Shown in pieces: positions 1 through 7,754 of a stretch of DNA of 64,000 nucleotides. Location: the NCBI RefSeq assembly GCF_051062515.1, contig NZ_JAMXEK010000007.1, one strand, 5' to 3'. The translations under genes and the position numbers were made by a program. The stretch is from Aliarcobacter sp017996075. GTDB taxonomy: Bacteria > Campylobacterota > Campylobacteria > Campylobacterales > Arcobacteraceae. Positions within the stretch are counted from its first letter, which is position 1. The number at the start of each line of letters is the position of its first letter. Below the pieces are notes generated by a model. It ran no database searches and was not told the origin of the DNA. It saw only the letters and a list, made by a program, of their open reading frames with translations.

Positions 1-3
1 AAA

Positions 4-393
4 ATGAAAATATTAAAGATATTTCTGATTTTATGTAGTATATTTTTGTTTTTAAATGGTGACGATGATTATAAAAAATATAAGCACTCTTACAAAAATT
101 TAGATTATTTAAATTTAGATGAGAAGCAAGTAAAAGCTATAAAAAATATTCTTTTAGAGTTAAAAGATGAGTATAAAGAGTTTTATGAATTTAAAGATGA
201 TATTGAAGATGATATTGAAGATTTAATAGAAGAATCAAATTTTAATGAAAATTTATATATTCAAAAAAGTATGCAAATCAAAAAAAAGGCTACAATTTTA
301 GAAGCTAAAAGAATAAAAAAGATATTAGAAATTTTAAATGAAGAGCAAAGAGATGAATTTGCAGATCATTTCAAGGAGTGGATAATTGAATAA
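4..393 (+). CDS. Small exported Spy/CpxP-like protein
   Basis: A 129-residue protein with a hydrophobic signal peptide (residues 1-19, MKILKIFLILCSIFLFLNG) followed by a highly charged, all-helical mature part. The pattern 'LNLDEKQVKAIKNIL' near residue 36 and 'LNEEQRDEFADHF' near residue 111 resembles the paired LTxxQ helices of periplasmic Spy/CpxP proteins, which bind misfolded protein or metal and feed back on a two-component sensor. Its stop codon overlaps the TTG start of the response regulator by 8 bases, so it is in one operon with the regulator and kinase. I infer an envelope-stress accessory role. The family call rests on helix pattern and context, not on a strong motif. The gene starts at base 4, so its promoter lies outside the window. 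Confidence 0.55.
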   Translation: MKILKIFLILCSIFLFLNGDDDYKKYKHSYKNLDYLNLDEKQVKAIKNILLELKDEYKEFYEFKDDIEDDIEDLIEESNFNENLYIQKSMQIKKKATILEAKRIKKILEILNEEQRDEFADHFKEWIIE

Positions 394-1051
394 AAAGGTT
401 TTGTTAGTTGAAGATGATTTACAAATGCAATCTTTGATAGTTGATTATCTAAAAGATTATGGATTTATAGTTACTGCTTTTGATAATCCAAAAGATGTTT
501 TAGAAGATTTTAAACTAAACAGTGACTACTCTATTATAATTTTAGATTTGATGCTTCCATTTATGGATGGATTTGATCTGTTTAATAAGCTAAAAGAGAT
601 TAAAAATATACCTATAATTATCTCAACTGCAAGAGGTGATATTGGAAACAAAATACATGGCTTTGAGCTTGGAGCTGATGATTATTTAGCAAAACCTTAT
701 GAACCAAGAGAGTTGGTTTTAAGAATAGAGTCTATTTTAAAAAGAAACTCAACTAAATCTTTTAAAATTGGTGATTTTACAATAGATAAAGATAACCGAA
801 CTGTTTTAATAGATGATTATGCAATTGATTTTACAAAAATAGAGTTTGAAATTTTTATTTATTTAGTTGAAAATAAAAATAAAATATCTTCAAGAGAGCA
901 GATTTTAAATGCGAGTTCTTTAGATTTTAATACAAAAAATAGAACTATTGATATGCATATTTCCAATATTAGAGCAAAAATTGGTGATGATTCAAAAAAC
1001 CCTAAATATATAAAATCTGTTTGGGGAATTGGTTATAAGTTTGTAGGCTAA
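386..1051 (+). CDS. OmpR-family response regulator
   Basis: A 221-residue regulator. The receiver domain (about 1-115) has the acidic pair ED-D near residues 10-11, the phospho-acceptor aspartate D54 in 'IILDLMLPFMDG', and the conserved lysine in 'YLAKPYEPREL'. A winged-helix DNA-binding domain (about 125-221) ends with 'RTIDMHISNIRAKIG' and 'WGIGYKF', typical of OmpR/PhoB. The start is TTG at 386, placed 7 bases after an AAGGAG ribosome site (373-378) that lies inside the end of the upstream gene. The kinase gene begins 1 base after the stop, so the pair is a cognate two-component system, probably responding to envelope stress given the upstream Spy-like gene. Confidence 0.9.
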   Translation: MNKKVLLVEDDLQMQSLIVDYLKDYGFIVTAFDNPKDVLEDFKLNSDYSIIILDLMLPFMDGFDLFNKLKEIKNIPIIISTARGDIGNKIHGFELGADDYLAKPYEPRELVLRIESILKRNSTKSFKIGDFTIDKDNRTVLIDDYAIDFTKIEFEIFIYLVENKNKISSREQILNASSLDFNTKNRTIDMHISNIRAKIGDDSKNPKYIKSVWGIGYKFVG

Positions 1052-1052
1052 A

Positions 1053-2243
1053 ATGTCAATATTTAAAAAATTAACTTTTCTTTTTATTATTAGTTTTGTT
1101 TTAATGACTGTAATTGGATTATGGATTGATAATATAAATTCAAAAAGAGTTGATAATTTTGCAAAAGAGAAATACCTAAAAGTTATTGACGATATTTTTA
1201 AAAATATAGAAAATAAAAATTATTTAGATTCTTTGATTTTAAAAAATAGTTTAGAAAAAGTAAATTTTTTAGATGAAAATAATTTAGAAACTATCTATTC
1301 TCAAAATTCTGCATTTACAGATATATCTATTTTGAAATATAAATCATCAAATATCTACATTCTAAAAATAAAATATTTAGATGAGTCATATATTTTCAAA
1401 GCATTAGATGAAGAAAATTTAAGCGATAAAACTATTTTAAATTTATTAGTATTTTTAGATATTTTTGCACTTTTAATAATGTTTTTATTTATAATTAAAC
1501 TTCTAAGTCCACTAAAAACTATAACTAAAGAGTTAAAAGCTTTTGCAAATGGTAATTTATCAACAAGAATAGATATAAAATCCAACGATGAAATTGGAAC
1601 TTTAGCAAAGAGTTTTAATAATATGGCAAGTTCTTTAGAAAACTCTATAAAAACAAGAGAGGAGTTACTTCGTGATATTGGGCATGAGTTAAGAACTCCA
1701 ATAGCAAAAGGAAAATTTGCTATTGAAAAAATAGATGATTTTTCACAAAAAGAGCTACTTAAAAAGATTTTTCAAGATTTAGAAAAACTTACAAATGAGC
1801 TAATTGAGCTTGAAAAACTAAATATTTCAAAATTAAATTTAACAATATTTAGTGCAGAAACTTTAGTGTTAGAATCTTTGGGAAAACTATATTTAGAAGA
1901 TGAAAGTAAAGTAGATATAGAAATTTTTGAAGATTTTAAGATAGAAGCTGATTTAGATTATCTATCTATTGCACTTAAAAATCTAATTGATAACGCCTTA
2001 AAATACGCTATTTCATTTCCAGTAATCATAAAAATAGATAAAAATCAAATCTCTATTTTAAATAGTGGTGAAAAACTATCAAAAGAGTTTGAGTATTATC
2101 TAAAACCTTTTACTCAAGAACTTATTCAAAGAGATGGCTTTGGTTTAGGTTTAAGTATAGTAAAAAAAATTCTTGATAAACACAATTTTCAACTCATTTA
2201 TAGTTATAAAAATGGCTTTAATATATTTAAAATCATTTTATAA
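1053..2243 (+). CDS. Membrane sensor histidine kinase
   Basis: A 396-residue kinase. TM1 spans about residues 7-25, a periplasmic sensing loop of about 100 residues follows, then TM2 (about 130-152), a HAMP linker, a dimerization domain with the phospho-acceptor H211 in 'DIGHELRTPIAKGK', and an ATPase domain with an N-box ('LKNLIDNALKYA') and a G-box ('GFGLGLSIVKKIL'). It should sense an envelope signal and phosphorylate the regulator encoded just upstream. The ATPase domain is compact and ends close after the G-box. The stop codon TAA overlaps a possible ATG of the next frame (TAATG), but the next gene probably starts later. Confidence 0.9.
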   Translation: MSIFKKLTFLFIISFVLMTVIGLWIDNINSKRVDNFAKEKYLKVIDDIFKNIENKNYLDSLILKNSLEKVNFLDENNLETIYSQNSAFTDISILKYKSSNIYILKIKYLDESYIFKALDEENLSDKTILNLLVFLDIFALLIMFLFIIKLLSPLKTITKELKAFANGNLSTRIDIKSNDEIGTLAKSFNNMASSLENSIKTREELLRDIGHELRTPIAKGKFAIEKIDDFSQKELLKKIFQDLEKLTNELIELEKLNISKLNLTIFSAETLVLESLGKLYLEDESKVDIEIFEDFKIEADLDYLSIALKNLIDNALKYAISFPVIIKIDKNQISILNSGEKLSKEFEYYLKPFTQELIQRDGFGLGLSIVKKILDKHNFQLIYSYKNGFNIFKIIL

Positions 2244-2266
2244 TGAATATATCATTAGAGATTTTG

Positions 2267-2272
2267 TATAAT
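2267..2272 (+). promoter_or_regulatory. -10 box for thyX
   Basis: TATAAT preceded by a T-rich stretch, 30 bases upstream of the GTG at 2303. Campylobacterota sigma70 promoters often have a strong -10 and no clear -35. The box lies inside the frame that would be translated if thyX started at 2243, which favours the later start. Confidence 0.5.
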
Positions 2273-2302
2273 CTAAGTTCAATTTTTTATAAAGGCAAAA
2301 TA

Positions 2303-3124
2303 GTGATAGAAAAAATAAATGAAAAACAAAATATCTTAAATGACAATATTGGTTTTGTAGAGAATTGGGATTTTAGTAGAGCAAATTTAAATGAAGAGAA
2401 TAGAATTTTAGCTATAACTCAAGTAGCTTCAATTTGTTATCAAAATCCAAAAGCACTTGGAAGTGAAAGTCTTTATAATAGACTGATGGCTGAAAGTATG
2501 GGATTACCAAGTTCTAGTTTTGAATTTGTTCCAGTTTTACTAGATTATGAAAATCCAAACCATCAAGAGATTTTAAAATTAGAGTATTCAAACTGTAAAA
2601 AATTTGGTGAAATTTTAGATGACAGATATTTGCTTACAAATTATAGAGCATTAGTTTATGATTTTGAAAACGATAAAGATAAATTTAGTTTTGATATTCG
2701 AACAATTTTTAATACACAAGAAGAGTGCAAAATCATAAAAGAGTATTTCAAGGTGTTTTTATTTAAAGTAGATTTTCCTACAAGAAGCCAAATGGTAAGA
2801 CATAGAATTTCTTGGCAAGAATTAAGTAGAAGATATGTAAGTGCTAAAAGAGTACCTTTTGAGTTTTATGTTAGTGACAAATTAAAAGAGAATCAAAAAG
2901 TAAAAGATTTAATCAAACAAAGTGAAGATTTATATTTTGAATTACTTGAAAATGGAGTTAAACCTCAAGAAGCAAGACGTGTAATTCCTCAAATGGGTTA
3001 CACTCAAATTTGGGGTGCCTTTATGCCAAAACAACTTGATAACTATTTTAAATTAAGACTTGACGAACACGCACAATGGGAGATTAGACAAACTGCAATT
3101 GCAATGCAAGAGCTTTTAAGATGA
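2303..3124 (+). CDS. thyX: Flavin-dependent thymidylate synthase ThyX
   Basis: ThyX makes dTMP from dUMP using methylene-tetrahydrofolate, FAD and NADPH. The signature region reads 'RSQMVRHRISWQELSRRY', a divergent form of the ThyX motif RHRxxSxNExSxRY: one residue shorter after RHR and with Q in place of N. The C-terminal 'LRLDEHAQWEIRQTA' is the usual ThyX nucleotide-binding helix. I chose GTG at 2303 (273 residues): AAAGG sits 7 bases upstream and a TATAAT box lies at 2267. An in-frame ATG at 2243 would add 20 residues and overlap the kinase stop. No other thymidylate synthase is seen here. The stop overlaps the next start (ATGA). Confidence 0.85.
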   Translation: MIEKINEKQNILNDNIGFVENWDFSRANLNEENRILAITQVASICYQNPKALGSESLYNRLMAESMGLPSSSFEFVPVLLDYENPNHQEILKLEYSNCKKFGEILDDRYLLTNYRALVYDFENDKDKFSFDIRTIFNTQEECKIIKEYFKVFLFKVDFPTRSQMVRHRISWQELSRRYVSAKRVPFEFYVSDKLKENQKVKDLIKQSEDLYFELLENGVKPQEARRVIPQMGYTQIWGAFMPKQLDNYFKLRLDEHAQWEIRQTAIAMQELLR

Positions 3125-3732
3125 GTGCTTTAGAGATTGCTGATATTATAGGTATTATCTCTTTTGCTCTTAGTGGTTTTTTAATAGCAGTTCACTGCAA
3201 ACTTGATATTTTAGGAGTTTTTATATCTGCGTTTTTAACTGCTTTTGGTGGTGGAATGACAAGAGATGTTTTAGCAGATAGAACTCCTTACGTTTTTACT
3301 TCAAACTTACCTCTTAGTCTTGTTATTGCCACTGTTTTAATTGCAATGCTTTTTAAACTTCATAAAATTACAAATCTTGAAGGTAAATGGGCTTTTGTAA
3401 TATCAGATGCTATTGGACTATCATCATTTGCAATAACAGGTGCAATAATTGCAATTGAGAGTGGTTTTAACTTCTTAAGTGCTGTAATGTTAGCATTTAT
3501 AACTGCTGTTGGTGGTGGAACTATCAGAGATGTTTTAATAAATAGAATGCCTTTTATTTTAGTTTCAGAGTTTTATGCAACTGTTGCTTTAATTATAGGA
3601 AGTGTTGTTTATATTTTAGATGCATTTGAACTTAGAAATCTATTTTCACTTATTATTGTTTTCATATTTGGAGTTATTTTAAGAGTTCTTGCATACTATA
3701 AAAAATGGAATCTACCAACTTTATCAAAATAA
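3121..3732 (+). CDS. TRIC-type (UPF0126/YicG) membrane channel protein
   Basis: A 203-residue integral membrane protein built from two homologous halves. Each half carries a glycine-rich motif, 'GGGMTRDVLADRTP' near residue 41 and 'GGGTIRDVLINRMP' near residue 128, diagnostic of the UPF0126 (PF03458) family, whose members form trimeric cation channels. About seven hydrophobic helices are visible. It overlaps thyX by 4 bases and is probably co-transcribed and translationally coupled with it. The ion carried cannot be read from the sequence. Confidence 0.85.
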   Translation: MSALEIADIIGIISFALSGFLIAVHCKLDILGVFISAFLTAFGGGMTRDVLADRTPYVFTSNLPLSLVIATVLIAMLFKLHKITNLEGKWAFVISDAIGLSSFAITGAIIAIESGFNFLSAVMLAFITAVGGGTIRDVLINRMPFILVSEFYATVALIIGSVVYILDAFELRNLFSLIIVFIFGVILRVLAYYKKWNLPTLSK

Positions 3733-3743
3733 AAGGAGTTATT

Positions 3744-4784
3744 ATGGCAAATAGTTTAACAATGGTAGAAAAAGAATTAGTTGAAAAATCATTTAAAGAA
3801 GTAAAAGATTTTAGACAATTAGGTGAACAAATAACTGCTCCAATAGATTCAATCATAGATGAAACAGCAAAAATTATAGAAAACGATCCAATAATGGATG
3901 TATCAAAAGTTTTAGAATCTATGAATAAAGAGATGAATGTTGTTTATGATGAGATTATAGACAATGATAGCGGGGTGATGAAATTTTTCAAAGCAATTCC
4001 AGTTATTGGAAATGTTGCAAAATATCTTGATGAAAAATGGGATGAACAAAGTTTTAATATCCAATCAATAAATGGAAAAATTTCAACAATCTTTAGTGGT
4101 TTTGACCAAGCTTACACTTCTTTAAATACTTCTATTGATATGCAAAACAATTTTTTAGAAGGAATTGAACAAAATCTAGGAAAAGTTATCGACTATAAAG
4201 AGTATTTAGATATAAAACTTGAAGAGTTTAAACAAAATTTACAAACAAATCAAGATGATGATAAAACTAAACTTTTTGTAAAAAGTATTGAGTTTTTTCA
4301 AACAAATCTAGTAGTTTTAATAGGTAATTTAGAGATGGCAAAAAAAAGACTTCTTATAAGACTTGATTCTGCTAGAAAACTATCTTTATCAATGAATGCT
4401 TCAAAACCAATATTTAAAACACTTTTATCAACAGCAATTATTGAAATTTCTGGACAAAAAGCAATAGATGCTTCAATGGCAACTATTGAAGCTATGAGCA
4501 AAACAATAGATAAAATGTCTTCAACTTTAACTGATGAAGCTATAAAAAGCAATAAAAAGGCTGAAGAGTTATCTTCAAAATCTATTTTATCTTTAAATGT
4601 TTTTGTAGAAAATGTAAGTAAATTAAAAACTCACTTTGAAGAGATTGAAGATTATAGAGCTCAAGTTGCTATCGAAGCTAAAAAAGAGCAAGAAAACTTT
4701 GATAATGCAAGAAAAAGTTTGGCAAGTATAAAACTACTTAATAAACAACAAAGTGATGAATTAGAACTTATTTTAAGTAAATAA
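3744..4784 (+). CDS. TelA/KlaA-like (toxic anion resistance family) protein
   Basis: A 346-residue soluble, mostly helical protein. The pattern 'FFKAIPVIGNVAKYLDEK' near residue 82, the long helical middle, and 'SGQKAIDASMATIEAMSKT' near residue 236 followed by a heptad-rich tail match the layout of the TelA family (PF05816), originally linked to tellurite resistance. I chose the ATG at 3744, 6 bases after AAAGGAG; an in-frame ATG at 3705 lies inside the previous gene and has no ribosome site. The gene is followed after 4 bases by a membrane coiled-coil protein. TelA genes elsewhere often sit beside XpaC-type membrane proteins. Biochemical role is unknown. Confidence 0.6.
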   Translation: MANSLTMVEKELVEKSFKEVKDFRQLGEQITAPIDSIIDETAKIIENDPIMDVSKVLESMNKEMNVVYDEIIDNDSGVMKFFKAIPVIGNVAKYLDEKWDEQSFNIQSINGKISTIFSGFDQAYTSLNTSIDMQNNFLEGIEQNLGKVIDYKEYLDIKLEEFKQNLQTNQDDDKTKLFVKSIEFFQTNLVVLIGNLEMAKKRLLIRLDSARKLSLSMNASKPIFKTLLSTAIIEISGQKAIDASMATIEAMSKTIDKMSSTLTDEAIKSNKKAEELSSKSILSLNVFVENVSKLKTHFEEIEDYRAQVAIEAKKEQENFDNARKSLASIKLLNKQQSDELELILSK

Positions 4785-4788
4785 TTTT

Positions 4789-5913
4789 ATGCACACAAAA
4801 GATTATCTAAATCATGAAATAAAAGAAGAGATTTATAAAAAGGGATTTAGTATATATAACTATATCTCTTTAAAAGAGTTACTTCTTACTGTAAATAAGG
4901 ATTATTTGTGGATTATTAATATTTTAAATATACCATTATTTATTATTTTCATCATAATAATACATTCTTTTATAAGTTATTTTATTCCATCAATAATTAT
5001 TACTTATTCTCTTATTTTTATATATTTAATAGGAAAATTATCTTTTAGAACATATAAATTCTCACAAATTACAAATATTCTTTATACAAAAAAAGGTTTG
5101 ATAATTGATAATAAAATTTTTCACTATGAAGAAGATAAAGAATTAAAAGATTTACTTTTAAATTATGAAAAAATATTTGATGAATATCTATCAAAACCAT
5201 CAAGAATCTCTGAAAATATAAAATATTTAAGAAAAAATATTGTTAATAATTTTAAAAAAATATTTAATTTCATATCAGGCGGGGAAAGAGGTAATGGGCT
5301 TCCAATAGCTTTTATTGTATTAGTTTTTTATAGTATAACAACTTTTGTTCTTTATTATATAGGTTTTATTTTAGGCTTTTTTCTATTCTTTATATTCTCT
5401 TTTTTTATTAATCTATATTTTAAAATTAATAAATCAACAGAGTTAAAAATCAAAGATAATATGACAATTATTGATAATAAATTAAAAAAATTAGATGAAA
5501 TTTATCTTTTACTAAGTAAACAAATAGGTACTTTTCAAAATGGAGAAATCTCTAATTTAAGCAATAAAATAGATAAAGATATGAATATTTTTTATGAAAA
5601 TATAAACAATATTTTAACATATCAAGATAATTTAAAAAATATTATTGAACAATCAATTTATAAAGATTTTATAGATTTTGAATATCTAGCTTTTTATATA
5701 AAAACACAATTTAACAAGCCTTTAAATGATGTTATAAAGCTTATGAGTGATTACAAATCAAAAGTAGATAATCAAATAAATGAAATAGAAAATTATCTAA
5801 AAAATAGTAATGAAAAAGAGAACTATCAAGTAGAGCAAAAACTGATAAATCTTCAAACTATTCAAAAAAATATCTCTATGTATCTAAATAAATTAAAGAT
5901 GAGTTTACAATAG
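4789..5913 (+). CDS. Membrane coiled-coil protein, possible XpaC-like TelA partner
   Basis: A 374-residue protein with two hydrophobic hairpins, at about residues 41-85 and 168-210, separated by a charged cytoplasmic segment and followed by a long helical, Lys/Asn/Glu-rich coiled-coil tail (about 215-374). 'GNGLPIAFIVLVFY' opens the second hairpin. I do not recognise a catalytic motif. It lies 4 bases after the TelA-like gene with no promoter between. This layout (a TelA gene, then a two-hairpin membrane protein with a C-terminal coiled coil) matches the xpaC/yaaN pairing in Bacillus, so I infer a functional pair acting at the membrane. The family call is tentative. Confidence 0.4.
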   Translation: MHTKDYLNHEIKEEIYKKGFSIYNYISLKELLLTVNKDYLWIINILNIPLFIIFIIIIHSFISYFIPSIIITYSLIFIYLIGKLSFRTYKFSQITNILYTKKGLIIDNKIFHYEEDKELKDLLLNYEKIFDEYLSKPSRISENIKYLRKNIVNNFKKIFNFISGGERGNGLPIAFIVLVFYSITTFVLYYIGFILGFFLFFIFSFFINLYFKINKSTELKIKDNMTIIDNKLKKLDEIYLLLSKQIGTFQNGEISNLSNKIDKDMNIFYENINNILTYQDNLKNIIEQSIYKDFIDFEYLAFYIKTQFNKPLNDVIKLMSDYKSKVDNQINEIENYLKNSNEKENYQVEQKLINLQTIQKNISMYLNKLKMSLQ

Positions 5914-5984
5914 ACAAAACTCATTTTTAACTTTTCATTTACCTTTAAAAGATACAATTCAACAAAATTTTTTAAGGAAAAAAT

Positions 5985-6446
5985 ATGATAAAAAAACTAC
6001 TTTTAGCTACATTTTTAGCTCTTGGATTAAATGCTGCTCCATTGGCTGTTGAGAGTACAATTACTGATTTAAAAATCAAAGACCAACATGAAGTTGAAAA
6101 AGTTATCGACACAAATGTAAAAACTATACTTTTTGCAAGTGATAAAAGTACAAGCGATATGTTAAGAGATTATCTTTTACCTCTAAGTGAGAAAGAGAAT
6201 ATTTTAGAAAAAAATGGTGCTGTTTATGTTGCTGATATTTCAGGAATGCCAAGTTTAATCTCTAAATTTATAGCTTTACCAAAAATGAAAAAATACCCAT
6301 TTTCAGTTTTATTATTAGACGATACAAACAAAGATAACTTTGTAAAAGAAGATGGAAAAATTATTGTTTATAGTTTAGAAAATGGAAAAGTTGTAAAAAT
6401 AGATAAAATCTCTACAAAAGAAGAGTTAACTAACTTTATTAAATAA
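5985..6446 (+). CDS. Exported protein of unknown function
   Basis: A 153-residue protein with a clear Sec signal peptide (MIKKLLLATFLALGLNA, cleavage expected after the Ala near residue 17). The mature part has alternating strands and helices ('KTILFASDKSTSDMLRDYL', 'GAVYVADISGMPSLISKFI', 'YPFSVLLLDDTNKD') that look like a thioredoxin-like or small alpha/beta fold, but no CxxC is present. A ribosome site TTAAGGA precedes the ATG, and a likely -10 (GATACAAT) lies at about 5950. It is a single-gene unit, convergent with purN. Function unknown; periplasmic location inferred from the signal peptide. Confidence 0.7.
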   Translation: MIKKLLLATFLALGLNAAPLAVESTITDLKIKDQHEVEKVIDTNVKTILFASDKSTSDMLRDYLLPLSEKENILEKNGAVYVADISGMPSLISKFIALPKMKKYPFSVLLLDDTNKDNFVKEDGKIIVYSLENGKVVKIDKISTKEELTNFIK

Positions 6447-6449
6447 ATA

Positions 6450-6475
6450 TTAGAGGAGTTTTATATCTCCTCTAA
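6450..6475. terminator. Hairpin between convergent genes
   Basis: Perfect 9-base arms TTAGAGGAG (6450-6458) and CTCCTCTAA (6467-6475) with an 8-base loop. It sits between the end of the exported-protein gene and the end of purN, whose last codons it overlaps. The T-run is weak on either strand, so efficiency is uncertain. Confidence 0.5.
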
Positions 6476-7045
6476 AACCTTCTTAAATGCTTCTACAATA
6501 GCAATTTTTTCTAGCTCTTTTATTTTATTTTCTAAACTCTGAGCTGTCTCATTTTCATCTAATAAAAGCTCTTTTATTAAAATTTTTTCACCTTCATCAT
6601 AATTCTCATTTACATAGTGAATTGTAACACCTGATTTTTTCTCACCATTTTTTACTACAGCTTCATGAACAAAATGTCCATACATTCCAGCTCCTCCATA
6701 AATTGATGGTAAAATTGCTGGATGAGTATTTATAATTTTATTTTCAAATGTTTTAAGCATATTATCTTCAATTTTTTTCATGAAACCTGATAAAAATATA
6801 TAATCGCATCCATACTCTTTTAAAATTTGAGCTATTTTTAAATCTAAGTTTTCATCTGGAAAAAGATTTTTATTTATTACAAAAGATTTTATACCATATT
6901 TTGAAGCCTTTTCAAGCACCCCCGCATCACTATTATTTGTAATTATTACAACAACTTTTGCATCTAAAATTTTATCTTCTATCGCTTTTTGAATTGTTTC
7001 AAAACCACTTCCATTATAAGATGCCAAAATTCCTATTTTTTTCAT
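6461..7045 (-). CDS. purN: Phosphoribosylglycinamide formyltransferase PurN
   Basis: A 194-residue enzyme that transfers a formyl group from 10-formyl-tetrahydrofolate to GAR in purine synthesis. The N-terminal 'IGILASYNGSGFETI' is the phosphate-binding loop. The catalytic region 'NTHPAILPSIYGGAG' holds the Asn and His, and 'VNENYDEGEKI' holds the catalytic Asp. Length matches the family (about 190). The spacing to ruvC upstream is 6 bases on the same strand, so the two are co-transcribed away from the origin. Confidence 0.92.
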   Translation of the reverse strand: MKKIGILASYNGSGFETIQKAIEDKILDAKVVVIITNNSDAGVLEKASKYGIKSFVINKNLFPDENLDLKIAQILKEYGCDYIFLSGFMKKIEDNMLKTFENKIINTHPAILPSIYGGAGMYGHFVHEAVVKNGEKKSGVTIHYVNENYDEGEKILIKELLLDENETAQSLENKIKELEKIAIVEAFKKVLEEI

Positions 7046-7051
7046 AAATTT

Positions 7052-7522
7052 CTATCCTTTTATTCTTTGAGAGTGTGTTAATGCAATTGCAATTGCATCT
7101 GTTATATCAAGAGGCTTTATCTCTTTTTTAATACCTAAAAGTCTTTTTACCATAAAAGATACCTGCTCTTTTGTAGCTTTTCCATTTCCTGTAACTGCTT
7201 GTTTTACTTGAAGAGGTGTATATTCAGAAAAATTTCCAAAATTTTGAAGTATTTTTAGACTAATTGCTCCTCTAAATTGAGCAAGTTTAATAACAGTTTT
7301 TGGATTAAAAGCATAAAACATATCTTCAATAGATACTTCATCTATTTTATGAGTTTTAAATATCAAATCAATTCCTTCTGTCATCTCTACAATTTGTTCT
7401 TGTAAAACTGTAGTTTTTATCTTAATTAATCCTGCTTCTATTAATTTTAAATCTCTTCCACTTTTTTCAATAACAGCATATCCACAATTTTTAGTACCTG
7501 GGTCTATTCCTAGTATTTTCAC
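7052..7522 (-). CDS. ruvC: Holliday junction resolvase RuvC
   Basis: A 156-residue endonuclease that cuts four-way junctions during recombination. The RNase H-like fold shows its acidic residues: D7 in 'ILGIDPGTKNCGYA', Glu in 'VSIEDMFYAFNPKT', and the C-terminal Asp pair in 'LDITDAIAIALTH'. Length is normal for RuvC. It is the first gene of the ruvC-purN unit, divergent from dnaA across the putative origin. ruvC beside dnaA is a conserved Campylobacterota arrangement. Confidence 0.93.
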   Translation of the reverse strand: MKILGIDPGTKNCGYAVIEKSGRDLKLIEAGLIKIKTTVLQEQIVEMTEGIDLIFKTHKIDEVSIEDMFYAFNPKTVIKLAQFRGAISLKILQNFGNFSEYTPLQVKQAVTGNGKATKEQVSFMVKRLLGIKKEIKPLDITDAIAIALTHSQRIKG

Positions 7523-7754
7523 TATTTCACTCTTTTTTATTTTTTATATTCACATTTTTAAATATTCGATTGTATCGTATTTTAACTATGTTTTTATTTA
7601 TAAAATTTCAAAACTATTCACTACTTATTCACCTTGTGTACAAATAAATTATTTTATGATTTTAAACTATTTTTTATACTTTTTTCATTGAAGCTATTTT
7701 ATAAAATATTTAGATATAATAATTGCTTAATTAAATTTGATTTTTTAGGTTATT
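7523..7754. other. ruvC-dnaA intergenic region, candidate origin part with DnaA-box-like motifs
   Basis: A 232-base, very AT-rich spacer. DnaA-box-like nonamers on the plus strand are TATTCACAT (7547-7555), CTATTCACT (7614-7622) and TTATTCACC (7625-7633, one mismatch to TTATCCACA-type boxes at two positions), the last two nearly adjacent. The T/A-rich stretches at about 7634-7735 could be an unwinding element or carry the dnaA promoter (TATAAT at about 7715). In Helicobacter the origin is split on both sides of dnaA; I infer a similar plan here. Box identity is by eye only. Confidence 0.55.

Noticed and set aside
2243..2302. ATG at 2243 as the thyX start
   Set aside because: It would overlap the kinase stop and put the TATAAT box inside the coding region; GTG 2303 has a ribosome site and fits the family.
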